Shown: in pieces, positions 1 through 8,112 of the stretch
Layout of the letters: every line of letters starts with the position of its first letter
Position numbering within the stretch: the stretch's first letter is position 1
Origin: JAVBTR01 sp031556065
GTDB taxonomy: Bacteria; Bacillota; Clostridia; Christensenellales; Aristaeellaceae
Assembly: GCA_031556065.1 (NCBI GenBank)
Contig: JAVBTR010000040.1
Span: 1 to 32,544 of the forward strand
Direction: 5' to 3'
Length of the DNA: 32,544 nucleotides
Notes under the pieces: model-generated
What the model was told of the DNA's origin: nothing
The model's input: the letters and a program-made list of their open reading frames with translations, nothing else
Databases searched by the model: none
Position numbers and translations under genes: made by a program

Positions 1-10
1 ATCCTTTTGA

Positions 11-79
11 CCCCATTAGGGGATTTTTAAGGGTCATGTGACCATTAAACTGGTTCTGGGACAGCGTCCCTGCTTTTTT
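11..79 (+). terminator. terminator-like hairpins ahead of the importer genes
   Basis: The first 137 bases contain no gene that I can see. They hold a CCCC/GGGG hairpin with loop ATTA at 11-22, followed by ATTTTT, and a GGGAC/GTCCC hairpin with a 3-base loop at 58-70, followed by TGC and six T. The second looks like a short rho-independent terminator for a gene lying left of the window, or a leaky stop between an upstream substrate-binding-protein gene and the permeases. The stems are only 4-5 bp, so the call is weak. Confidence 0.4.
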
Positions 80-137
80 CCTTATTGCGACAGCCCCTCA
101 ACGCTCCCATCCCAGAAAACCGTAAGGAGGTTCCCTT

Positions 138-1607
138 ATGCGGCAGCGTAAACAAGTGATGCATATTGTGCAGGTGGTTGTGGCATTGGTGGTGTTGATC
201 TGCTTTTTGATGCCCATGTTCACCTTTACCCCGTGGAAGAATGTGGGGCTGAAAAACGGCGCTAACGGCAACGGCATTACCATGCTGCAAATTGGCGGCA
301 ATGTCACCAAGAGCCTGGAAAGCATTGTACGCAAGGCCAAGCTGCCGGAAGCGGTCACGTCTTCTATTGCCAGCGATGCGGCGAATTTGCAGACTGCCGG
401 GGTGCTGATGATTATCGGTATTTTGATGGCAGCGGCGTTGTTCATTGTTATGTTCACGGAAAACCTGGGTGTGAATTATGGTAAAAAACGTAAGGCCATG
501 GTGGTGGGGATGTGCGCGGTTGGCGCAGCTTGTCTTATTGTAACGATGGTGCTGTTTACCGGGTTTAACCATAATCTGCAAGCAGCGGCGAGATTGACAG
601 ACCCTGATTTGGAAAAGGTTACCACTAAGCTTTTACAGGATGGCCAGGTGCCCACGTTATCCATTGGCATTTATGCTTATATTGCCTTGTTGGGCCTTTT
701 GGTTCAGGGCGTGATTCCCTTCCTGCCCAAGGGAAAAAAGGCATTCAGCCGGAGCCTGCTTTGGTTTGTGCTCCCTGCGCTGACCATGTATTCTTTCTTT
801 GTTATTTTGCCTGCTGTTTCCAGCATTTACCTAGGCTTTACCTCATACGACGGCATTACTCAGGCCTCTATGCGTTTTATTGGCCTTGATAACTACAAAA
901 CCATTTTTTCTTCCGCCCGCTTTGGGGCGGCCACGGGGAACACTCTGATTATTGCCATTTCCTTTACACTGCTGGTAAACGTGTTTGCGCTGATGCTGGC
1001 CATAATGGTGGATAAAGTCCGTTTCTTAAAAAACCTGTTCCGTAGCGCTTTTTATCTTCCAGTGCTTATTTCTGGTATTATTGCCGGGTTCATTTGGCGC
1101 ATTATGTACAATTATTCCTTTGGTATTATCAACTTCGTTTTAAACAGCGTAGGCATCGGATCAGTCAAGTTTATCGATGCCATGCCCAATGCGCTTTTAT
1201 CTATTATCTTTGTGCTGCTTTGGAAGCAAGTGGGCTATTATATGATTATCTATTTAGCCGCCCTCCAGGGCATTTCGCAGGATTTGCTGGAGGCTGCCTC
1301 TATTGACGGGGCCAATAGTCGCCAGGCATTCCGCCATATTACGCTGCCACTGCTGGCTGGGTCTTTTACCATTAACTTGACCCTGGCGCTCATTAACGGG
1401 CTAAAGGTTTTTGACGAGATTGCTATTTTAACCGACGGTGGCCCAGGCTTCTCTACCGAAACCATTACCTACATGGTCTACAAGGTGGCCTTTGGGGAAA
1501 TGCGCCAGGGCTATGGCACTGCCATGGCAGTGGTTCTGTTTCTGATCATCCTGGTGCTGGGCGGCGTTCAATCTACAGTGCTTCGTAAAAGGGAGGTACA
1601 GATGTGA
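138..1607 (+). CDS. sugar ABC importer permease, MalF-like (CUT1), with long N-terminal extension
   Basis: This is an inner-membrane permease of a carbohydrate ABC importer. The ATG at 138 follows AAGGAGG at 124-130 with 7-base spacing, giving 489 residues. The last 290 or so residues form a normal binding-protein-dependent permease domain, including the EAA loop EAASIDGANSRQAF that docks the ATPase. The first 200 residues are an extension with about three hydrophobic segments and a hydrophilic stretch between the first two, so the protein is longer than the usual CUT1 permease of about 300 residues. It overlaps the next permease at the stop codon. No substrate-binding protein or ATPase gene is in the window; the binding protein may lie upstream and the ATPase may be a shared MsmX-type protein. 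The substrate is inferred from the GH88 neighbour to be an oligosaccharide bearing an uronic acid. Confidence 0.9.
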   Translation: MRQRKQVMHIVQVVVALVVLICFLMPMFTFTPWKNVGLKNGANGNGITMLQIGGNVTKSLESIVRKAKLPEAVTSSIASDAANLQTAGVLMIIGILMAAALFIVMFTENLGVNYGKKRKAMVVGMCAVGAACLIVTMVLFTGFNHNLQAAARLTDPDLEKVTTKLLQDGQVPTLSIGIYAYIALLGLLVQGVIPFLPKGKKAFSRSLLWFVLPALTMYSFFVILPAVSSIYLGFTSYDGITQASMRFIGLDNYKTIFSSARFGAATGNTLIIAISFTLLVNVFALMLAIMVDKVRFLKNLFRSAFYLPVLISGIIAGFIWRIMYNYSFGIINFVLNSVGIGSVKFIDAMPNALLSIIFVLLWKQVGYYMIIYLAALQGISQDLLEAASIDGANSRQAFRHITLPLLAGSFTINLTLALINGLKVFDEIAILTDGGPGFSTETITYMVYKVAFGEMRQGYGTAMAVVLFLIILVLGGVQSTVLRKREVQM

Positions 1608-2452
1608 TGAATAAAAAATATGTGGAGCAAAGCAAACGCAAAGGCAGCTGGGCGCTGTTCATTCTTGTGGGATTATTGGCGCTGGTGTATGTGTTTCCGC
1701 TGTTTATCAGCTTCATGTCCGCTTTTAAAACCAATGGGGAAATCTTGAATAACCCGACAGCTCTGCCTTCTTCCTTTTATACTGGCGGCTTCCAATACCT
1801 GTTCCAAAAAACCAACTTTCCTCAAGCGTTTTTGAACAGCGTGTTTCTGACGGTCCTCAGCGAAATGCTGATTATCGGGGTGATTCCTATGGGAGCCTAT
1901 GGCATTGCCAGAACCAAATCCAAGCTTTCCGGGGCCATTTACACCTTCTTTTTAGCCGGGATGATGATCCCCTTTCAGGCCTACATGATCAGCCTTTTTC
2001 AAGAGCTGAATACCATCGGCCTGTTTGGTACCCTGGCAGGGCCGGTTGTGATTTATATTTCCGGGGCTACGGGGTTTGGCACCTTGCTTTTTACTTCGTT
2101 TATTTCTGGCGTGCCGATAGAGATTGAGGAAGCGGCTCAAATCGACGGCTGCTCCAACCTGCGCACCTTCTGGCAGATCGTTTTTCCACTGCTTAAGCCC
2201 TGCACAGCTTCCATGGTCATTTTAAACGGCCTTGGTATATGGAACGATTATCTGATGCCTTCCCTGGTTCTGCCTTCCACCAGCGCCAAGACCATTAATG
2301 TGGAGATTTACCGGTTCGTAGGCGAGCTTTCCAGCCGTTGGGATATTGTGTTTTCTGGGGTGGTTTGCGGCATTGTGCCAATTTTGATCGTGTTTTTTAG
2401 CTTGCAAAGCTACTTCGTTAAAGGCATTACCGCAGGCGCGGCGAAAGGATGA
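1607..2452 (+). CDS. sugar ABC importer permease, MalG-like (CUT1)
   Basis: This is the second membrane subunit of the same carbohydrate importer, pairing with the MalF-like protein before it. I chose ATG 1607, whose first base is the last base of the preceding TGA. GTG 1604 is an in-frame alternative one codon earlier, and GGGAGG at 1591-1596 could serve either. The 281 residues contain about six hydrophobic segments and a clear EAA loop, EEAAQIDGCSNLRTFW, followed by PLLKP, as expected for CUT1 permeases. Its end overlaps the GH88 start by four bases (ATGA), so all three genes are very probably translated from one mRNA. Confidence 0.9.
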   Translation: MNKKYVEQSKRKGSWALFILVGLLALVYVFPLFISFMSAFKTNGEILNNPTALPSSFYTGGFQYLFQKTNFPQAFLNSVFLTVLSEMLIIGVIPMGAYGIARTKSKLSGAIYTFFLAGMMIPFQAYMISLFQELNTIGLFGTLAGPVVIYISGATGFGTLLFTSFISGVPIEIEEAAQIDGCSNLRTFWQIVFPLLKPCTASMVILNGLGIWNDYLMPSLVLPSTSAKTINVEIYRFVGELSSRWDIVFSGVVCGIVPILIVFFSLQSYFVKGITAGAAKG

Positions 2453-3591
2453 TGAACATGGGTTTTAAAGAGCTGTGCGTCCGAGAAACGCCTTGGGCTT
2501 TGGAAGTGACCGAAAAACTGAAGAGTAAAATGGCTTATGGGTTGGAAAAGGCCCAGGGATTGGACTTTATCCCCTATACGGTGCAGGAGGGCCAATGGGC
2601 TCCCGGCCCTTTCGATGGCGTCTGCTGGTGGACAAACGGCTTTTGGGCGGCCAGCATGTGGCAAATGTATCTGATGACCAATGATGAACGCTATAAAACA
2701 GAGGCTGAACGCTGTGAAGAGATGCTGGATGACGCCTTTCGGGATTACGACCATCTTCACCACGATGTTGGCTTCATGTGGCATATTTCCGCTGGGGTCA
2801 ATTACCGCTTAACGGGCAGCGGCCAAAGTCGTAAGCGCAATATGCTGGCAGCCAGCCTTTTGGCTGGGCGGTATAATCCATTGGGCTTCATCCGTGCTTG
2901 GAACGGGGATTGCATCGGCTGGGCTATTATCGATTGCATGATGAATATCCCCCTCTTGTTTTGGGCCCATGAGCACACCAACGACCCCCGGTTTTTAAAG
3001 ATCGCCATGAATCATGCCGATATGGCCATGGCTCATTTCGTTCGGGAGGATGGCAGTTGCAACCACATTGTCCAATTCGACCCGGATACCATGGCTGTAT
3101 TGGAAGTTCCCGGTGGCCAGGGGTATGGGCCAGGTTCCTCGTGGTCCCGAGGCCAGGGATGGGCATTGTATGGGTTTGTGCTGGCCTATATTCATACTGG
3201 CAAGGAAGCATACTTAAATACGGCCAAAAAGATTGCCCATTATTTTATGGCTTGCGTGGGAGAAGACGGCATCCCCGATTGCGATTTTCGCGCGCCTAAG
3301 GAGCCGGTTATTAAAGATAATATTGCAGGCTCTTTGGCTGCCTGTGCTTTATTAGAGTTGGCTAAACTGTCTTCGGAATACGAACAGGAGCTGTATTTCA
3401 CCCATGCTATGAAATATCTCAAAGCCATGGAGTCCACGGATGGGGATTGGTCTAAGGAATCTCCCGCCATCTTCCGCCGCTGCACCGGGGCATACCACAA
3501 CAAGGACAGGCATATTTATACCACCTATGGGGATTACTATTTTATCGAAGCTGTGAACAAACTGCGGGGAGAAACCTTGCTGGTTTGGTAA
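2449..3591 (+). CDS. GH88 unsaturated glucuronyl hydrolase
   Basis: Predicted to remove the 4,5-unsaturated uronic acid left at the non-reducing end when polysaccharide lyases cut glycosaminoglycans, gellan or similar acidic glycans. The 380 residues match the GH88 family size. Visible motifs are WWTNGFWAASMW (60-71), HHDVGFMWH (104-112) with the likely catalytic Asp106, IDCMMNIPLLFWA (161-173) with Asp162 in the second catalytic position, SSWSRGQGWALYG, and KDNIAGSLAACALLELA near the C-terminus. There is no signal peptide, so it should act in the cytoplasm on imported oligosaccharide, consistent with its ATGA overlap with the permeases. GH105 is the nearest alternative, but the SWSRGQGW and DNIAGS-type motifs favour GH88. 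Two further ATGs at 2452 and 2458 could be used, changing only the first three residues. Confidence 0.88.
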   Translation: MMNMGFKELCVRETPWALEVTEKLKSKMAYGLEKAQGLDFIPYTVQEGQWAPGPFDGVCWWTNGFWAASMWQMYLMTNDERYKTEAERCEEMLDDAFRDYDHLHHDVGFMWHISAGVNYRLTGSGQSRKRNMLAASLLAGRYNPLGFIRAWNGDCIGWAIIDCMMNIPLLFWAHEHTNDPRFLKIAMNHADMAMAHFVREDGSCNHIVQFDPDTMAVLEVPGGQGYGPGSSWSRGQGWALYGFVLAYIHTGKEAYLNTAKKIAHYFMACVGEDGIPDCDFRAPKEPVIKDNIAGSLAACALLELAKLSSEYEQELYFTHAMKYLKAMESTDGDWSKESPAIFRRCTGAYHNKDRHIYTTYGDYYFIEAVNKLRGETLLVW

Positions 3592-3653
3592 GAATGAGCA
3601 GGGACAGATTTTACTTAGGTATATCAATGGTCAGAATATTATACTATGCCTTT

Positions 3654-3699
3654 CTTAAAGTGACCAGGCTTAAAGTGTAACATGGCGCTGCGTAAAGTT
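3654..3699 (+). promoter_or_regulatory. direct repeats upstream of the rml promoter (possible operator)
   Basis: CTTAAAGTG occurs at 3654-3662 and again at 3669-3677. A third, 7-of-9 copy lies at 3691-3699 and overlaps the -35 box of the rml promoter. Repeats placed just upstream of and over a -35 element are typical of activator or repressor binding, but no regulator gene is in the window. The site is seen directly; the regulatory role is inference. Confidence 0.4.
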
Positions 3700-3726
3700 G
3701 ACACGTTACTAAGCTTGGTTTATAAT
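3698..3726 (+). promoter_or_regulatory. consensus sigma-A promoter for the rml operon
   Basis: TTGACA at 3698-3703, a 17-base spacer, and TATAAT at 3721-3726: a perfect match to the housekeeping promoter consensus. Transcription would start near 3733, about 30 bases before the rmlA ATG. It is the strongest promoter sequence in the window and should drive rmlA, rmlC, rmlB and probably the membrane protein at 6259. Confidence 0.9.
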
Positions 3727-3763
3727 TGTACAAGTGTATATAAATAGGAAGGGGAGTTGCCAT

Positions 3764-4651
3764 ATGAAGGGAATTATCCTGGCTGGCGGCGCGGGAACAC
3801 GGCTGTATCCTTTGACCATGGTCACATCCAAGCAGCTGTTGCCTGTGTATGATAAGCCTATGATTTATTACCCGCTTTCTACGTTGATGTTAGCGGGCAT
3901 CAAAGACATTCTCATCATTTCCACCCCGGAGGATACCCCCCGGTTTGAGCATCTTTTGGGGGATGGTAGCCAATTTGGCATAGCTCTTTCTTACAAGGTC
4001 CAGCCTAGCCCTGATGGCCTGGCTCAGGCCTTTATTTTAGGTGATGAATTTATTGGCGGGGATAGCTGTGCTATGGTCCTTGGGGATAATATCTTCTACG
4101 GCAATGGCTTTTCAAGCATTTTACGAGATGCCAAAGCCAACGCGGAAGACAATGGGCGGGCCACTATTTTCGGCTACTATGTGAATGATCCGGAGCGCTT
4201 TGGCATTGTGGAATTCGATGCCAATGGCAAGGTGATTTCGGTGGAAGAAAAGCCGAAAAACCCCAAATCTAACTACTGCATTACGGGCCTTTATTTCTAC
4301 CCTGCGGGGGTGCCAGATAAGGCCAAGGCGGTGAAGCCCTCCGCTCGTGGGGAGCTGGAAATCACGACCTTGAACGACATGTATTTAAAAGAAGACGATC
4401 TGGATGTAAAGCTGCTGGGCCGTGGGTTTGCCTGGCTGGACACTGGCACCATGGATAGCTTGGTGGATGCGGCAGATTTTGTTCGAATGATAGAACAGCG
4501 TCAATCCATTAAAATTTCCGCGCCGGAGGAGATCGCGTTTAAAAACGGCTGGATCAATAAAGAAAAGCTTCTTGAATCTGCCCAGCGCTATGGCAAATCC
4601 CCCTATGGCGAGCATTTGAAGGCAGTTGCGGAAGGCAAGGTACGATATTAA
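3764..4651 (+). CDS. rmlA: glucose-1-phosphate thymidylyltransferase RmlA
   Basis: Makes dTDP-glucose from glucose-1-phosphate and dTTP, the first step of dTDP-L-rhamnose synthesis, in the cytoplasm. The ATG at 3764 follows AGGAAGGGGAG with good spacing; the frame stays open ten codons further up, but those codons lie before the RBS. The 295 residues fit the family. Motifs are GGAGTRLYPLT (8-18), SKQLLPVYDKPMIYYPLST, the LGDNIFYG region, VEEKPKNPKSNYCITGLYFY, and EITTLNDMYL. It overlaps rmlC by one base. It is first of an A-C-B operon behind a consensus promoter. Confidence 0.97.
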   Translation: MKGIILAGGAGTRLYPLTMVTSKQLLPVYDKPMIYYPLSTLMLAGIKDILIISTPEDTPRFEHLLGDGSQFGIALSYKVQPSPDGLAQAFILGDEFIGGDSCAMVLGDNIFYGNGFSSILRDAKANAEDNGRATIFGYYVNDPERFGIVEFDANGKVISVEEKPKNPKSNYCITGLYFYPAGVPDKAKAVKPSARGELEITTLNDMYLKEDDLDVKLLGRGFAWLDTGTMDSLVDAADFVRMIEQRQSIKISAPEEIAFKNGWINKEKLLESAQRYGKSPYGEHLKAVAEGKVRY

Positions 4652-5217
4652 TGAACAAGGTTGAAACAGGTTTGCCAGGGGTATTCATTATCGAGCCCCA
4701 AGTCTTTGGAGACTATAGGGGCTATTTTGTGGAAACCTATTCTCAGAAAAAGTTTGCGGATATTGGCATTATAAACGATTTTGTGCAGGATAATATGTCT
4801 TTCACCGCACAAAAGGGCACGCTCCGGGGGTTGCATTTTCAGAACAACCCGGCTGCCCAATGCAAGGTGGTGCGGGTAACTCGCGGCGCGGTAATGGATG
4901 TGGCGGTGGATATCCGCAAAGGTTCTCCCAATTATCTGAATTGGGTTGGTGTGGAACTTTCAGCCGACAACAAGCGTCAGCTTTATATTCCCCGTGGCTT
5001 TGCCCATGGTTTTTTGACTTTGACCGATGATGTAGAATTTGTCTATAAGGTGGACAACCTATATTCCAAGGAGTGCGATCGCTCCATTCGTTTCGATGAT
5101 CCAGCCATTAAAGTGGATTGGAACATCGCATCCCCCATTCTTTCCCAAAAGGATTTGGATGCGCCCCTACTTAAAGACAGCGACTGCAATTTTGTATATG
5201 TGGAGGAAAGCAAATGA
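4651..5217 (+). CDS. rmlC: dTDP-4-dehydrorhamnose 3,5-epimerase RmlC
   Basis: Epimerises C3 and C5 of dTDP-4-keto-6-deoxyglucose to the L-sugar intermediate. The 188 residues form the RmlC cupin. RGLHFQ (59-64) carries the catalytic His62, PRGFAHGF (114-121) carries His119, Tyr132 follows in VYKVDN, and Lys72 sits in QCKVVR. The start ATG shares a base with the rmlA stop (TAATG), and the end overlaps rmlB by ATGA, so the three genes are translationally coupled. Confidence 0.96.
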   Translation: MNKVETGLPGVFIIEPQVFGDYRGYFVETYSQKKFADIGIINDFVQDNMSFTAQKGTLRGLHFQNNPAAQCKVVRVTRGAVMDVAVDIRKGSPNYLNWVGVELSADNKRQLYIPRGFAHGFLTLTDDVEFVYKVDNLYSKECDRSIRFDDPAIKVDWNIASPILSQKDLDAPLLKDSDCNFVYVEESK

Positions 5218-6236
5218 ACATTATCGTAACCGGCGGCGCAGGGTTTATCGGTGCCAATTTCGTTTATTATGAATTGAAAAACCACCCGGAGGACAGAATT
5301 ATCTGCTTGGACAACCTGACCTATGCCGGCAATATGGAAACCCTTGAAGAAGCCATGAAGAACCCGAATTTCCGCTTTGTCAAAGGCGATATTGCCGACC
5401 GGGAATGCGTAGAAAAGCTGTTTGCGGAAGAAAAACCGGATATCATCGTCAACTTCGCGGCGGAAAGCCATGTGGATCGCTCCATCGAAAACCCGGAGAT
5501 ATTCCTGCGCACCAACATCATGGGCACTCAGGTGCTGATGGATGCCTGCCGCAGGCACGGCATCAAGCGCTATCATCAGGTTTCCACCGATGAGGTATAT
5601 GGCGATCTGCCGCTGGACCAGCCGGAATTGTTTTTCACTGAGGATACCCCCATCCATACATCCAGCCCCTATTCCTCTTCCAAAGCCGGAGCGGATTTGC
5701 TTGTGCTGGCATACTACCGTACCTTTAAGCTGCCGGTATCCATCACCCGCTGTTCCAACAACTATGGCCCATATCATTTCCCGGAAAAACTGATTCCTTT
5801 GATGATTACAAGGGCCTTGGCTGATGGCTCCCTGCCTGTATACGGCAAGGGTGAAAACATTCGCGACTGGCTGTATGTGGAAGATCACTGTGCGGCCATC
5901 GATCTGGTGATGCGCAAGGGCCGGGAGGGTGAGGTATACAACGTCGGCGGCCATAACGAGCGGACGAACCTAGAAGTGGTTAAGACCATCCTGCGGGAGC
6001 TAGACAAGCCGGAAACGCTGATCCACTACGTTACCGATCGCCCGGGCCACGATATGCGCTATGCCATTGATCCCACGAAGATCCATAACGAGCTTGGCTG
6101 GCTGCCCGCTACGCCCTTTGACGAAGGCATCAAGAAAACTGTTCAATGGTATTTGGATAACAAGGGCTGGTGGCAGCATATTTTGGATGGGGAGTATCGG
6201 GGGTATTATATAGCCATGTATAGGGATAGGGTGTAA
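5214..6236 (+). CDS. rmlB: dTDP-glucose 4,6-dehydratase RmlB
   Basis: Converts dTDP-glucose to dTDP-4-keto-6-deoxyglucose using bound NAD. This 340-residue extended short-chain dehydrogenase has the Rossmann motif TGGAGFIGANF near the N-terminus, the dehydratase triad region VSTDEVYGD with Thr125-Asp126-Glu127, and YSSSK with Tyr153 and Lys157. SRCSNNYGP-like residues (TRCSNNYGPYHFPEK) bind the nucleotide sugar. It overlaps rmlC by four bases. The reductase RmlD that would finish dTDP-rhamnose is not in this window, so it must lie elsewhere or the keto sugar goes to another product. Confidence 0.97.
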   Translation: MNIIVTGGAGFIGANFVYYELKNHPEDRIICLDNLTYAGNMETLEEAMKNPNFRFVKGDIADRECVEKLFAEEKPDIIVNFAAESHVDRSIENPEIFLRTNIMGTQVLMDACRRHGIKRYHQVSTDEVYGDLPLDQPELFFTEDTPIHTSSPYSSSKAGADLLVLAYYRTFKLPVSITRCSNNYGPYHFPEKLIPLMITRALADGSLPVYGKGENIRDWLYVEDHCAAIDLVMRKGREGEVYNVGGHNERTNLEVVKTILRELDKPETLIHYVTDRPGHDMRYAIDPTKIHNELGWLPATPFDEGIKKTVQWYLDNKGWWQHILDGEYRGYYIAMYRDRV

Positions 6237-6258
6237 AACCATTGCAAGGGGAATTGAA

Positions 6259-8061
6259 ATGAATCTTTATCATAAAATGTGCGGACATATGCGCCGATTG
6301 CTTTGCCATAATGGCGTTGCAAGTGTTTTTTCCGCAATATTGTCAGCTGTTATTGTTGCGGGCTTCGCAACATTATTCCCAGCGGTTAGCAGGAGGAACG
6401 TATTGTGGCTCGTTTTTATGTATTCACTCTATGTGTTCATTCATTTCATTCTTGTAAGCTCTAAATCGATAGCAGGTGTTCGTATGGACGAAGATTTTTC
6501 GGCACATAAGTCCTCTTTGTGTCTAGCTGGAGTTTATGCGTTCATTATGTATATTGGATATTGGGCTGAGAATGACTTTGCTATGCTCATGCCGTTTTGG
6601 ACGCTATTTTCTTGGGTTGCTTGCTTTTGTGTTTTACTGAGGGTGATGTTTTTTAGAGCGCTCACCTATCAATGTGCGACGCAGCGCACCGAAGGCATTA
6701 CAGTTTTGAGAAAAAAAGTAAAGACTTATCATATTTTCATGTTCATATTAGTCTGCTGGGTTCCTTATTTCCTGATTTATTGCCCGGGTATTTTGTCTTA
6801 TGATTCCATCAATCAAGTTAGTCAACTTTTAGGTGTTATTCCGTTGAATAATGATCATCCAACATTTCATACATTGTTGATTGGCTTGTTTTTGTTTTTA
6901 GGGAAATTGGTGGGCGGTAATCAGCAAGGCGTCATATTTTTCATCATGTTTCAGATGATCGTTATGGCCGCAATATATACTTATGCCATTAGTTTTCTTT
7001 TGCAAATGAAGGTGCATAGGTATCTGGTCATATGCATCCTTTTTTATTTTGCACTTTCGCCAATTAATGCGATTTACAGCATAACGATGTGGAAAGATGT
7101 TTTATATGGAGGTGTTTTTCTACTCTTCATTATTGCACTATTTCGATTGGTTTGTGACGTGGAGGCATTTTTTGCAAGTAAATGGGCAATGGCTAAAGTA
7201 ATGACTATCGGTTTTCTTGTGTGCATGCTAAGGAACAATGGTATTATTGTAATCGCACTTTTTTCACCAGCATTAATCATATTCGCTAAGAAATACTGGA
7301 GACAAACATTGGCTGGTTGCATATCGTTAATAGTCGTATATGGGTTAATAACTGGACCTGTTTTTAATGCATTTGGGTTAAAAAAAAATGCAGGGCTTGA
7401 TGCGTTAGCTATTCCGTTTCAGCAAGTTGCTCGAACTGTTTGCGAATATAAGGACGTATTGACAAAGAGCGAACTAAGTGAAATAAATCGGTTTATGCCT
7501 ATTGAAGAGATTTCTGACACATATACTGGCTTTTTATTTGATCCGATTAAGAAAATTGTAAACGTGCAAGCTTTTAAGCAGGATACGACCAAATTTGTAA
7601 AATTGTGGATATCATTAGGGATAGCGTATCCCAAAGCATATATCAGGTCATTTGTTGCCAATTCTTACGGCTATTATTATCCGGACACATTTCGACCGCC
7701 ATATGCGCTGGGTGTCTACGAGAATCAATTCGGGATTTTTCAAACGCCGATACTAGGCAGGGAAATTGAACGCGACGCATCATCACGAATCTATTCATTT
7801 ATAGCAAGTTTACCGGTTACTACGTTTTTTTCGGATATTGGTTTGTTTATGTGGATCGGGGGCTTTGCTGCATCATTATTAATCGTAAAAAACAATAAAA
7901 AATATGTAATTCCTTTTATTCCTTCTTTTATTATATGGCTTTCAATGCTTGCTTCCCCACTCAATACAGAATATCGCTATGTTTTTCCAATTATGATATG
8001 TGTTCCGATTTATCTTTCGATTGCATTAGTAATTCCCAAAGTAAAAAAGGAAAAATCATAA
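6259..8061 (+). CDS. multi-pass membrane protein, DUF6020/GT-C-like
   Basis: A 600-residue protein with a dozen or so hydrophobic segments. ATG 6259 follows AAGGGGA. The diagnostic region YCPGILSYDS (174-183), then NDHPTFHT (198-205), resembles DUF6020 membrane proteins, which are thought to be GT-C-fold glycosyltransferases; the Asp in SYDS sits where GT-C enzymes place the catalytic acidic residue in the first outside loop. WKDVLYG is another conserved-looking patch. It probably transfers a sugar from a polyprenyl-phosphate donor outside the membrane. It starts 22 bases after rmlB, so it may share the rml transcript, though it is visibly more A+T-rich than the rml genes. The acceptor and donor are unknown. 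Confidence 0.75.
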   Translation: MNLYHKMCGHMRRLLCHNGVASVFSAILSAVIVAGFATLFPAVSRRNVLWLVFMYSLYVFIHFILVSSKSIAGVRMDEDFSAHKSSLCLAGVYAFIMYIGYWAENDFAMLMPFWTLFSWVACFCVLLRVMFFRALTYQCATQRTEGITVLRKKVKTYHIFMFILVCWVPYFLIYCPGILSYDSINQVSQLLGVIPLNNDHPTFHTLLIGLFLFLGKLVGGNQQGVIFFIMFQMIVMAAIYTYAISFLLQMKVHRYLVICILFYFALSPINAIYSITMWKDVLYGGVFLLFIIALFRLVCDVEAFFASKWAMAKVMTIGFLVCMLRNNGIIVIALFSPALIIFAKKYWRQTLAGCISLIVVYGLITGPVFNAFGLKKNAGLDALAIPFQQVARTVCEYKDVLTKSELSEINRFMPIEEISDTYTGFLFDPIKKIVNVQAFKQDTTKFVKLWISLGIAYPKAYIRSFVANSYGYYYPDTFRPPYALGVYENQFGIFQTPILGREIERDASSRIYSFIASLPVTTFFSDIGLFMWIGGFAASLLIVKNNKKYVIPFIPSFIIWLSMLASPLNTEYRYVFPIMICVPIYLSIALVIPKVKKEKS

Positions 8062-8112
8062 CGTTAAAAGTTTTTCATACTATTATTTAGAGAAAATCAT
8101 ATTTGCTTGTTA

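Noticed and set aside
3594..3680. Possible 28-codon gene after GH88
   Set aside because: It has a start and stop but no ribosome binding site, and it contains the direct repeats that look like regulatory DNA.
5043..5954. 303-residue open frame on the minus strand under rmlC and rmlB
   Set aside because: The plus strand encodes two clear enzymes with all their motifs. The reverse frame is open only because of codon bias and shows no recognisable domain.
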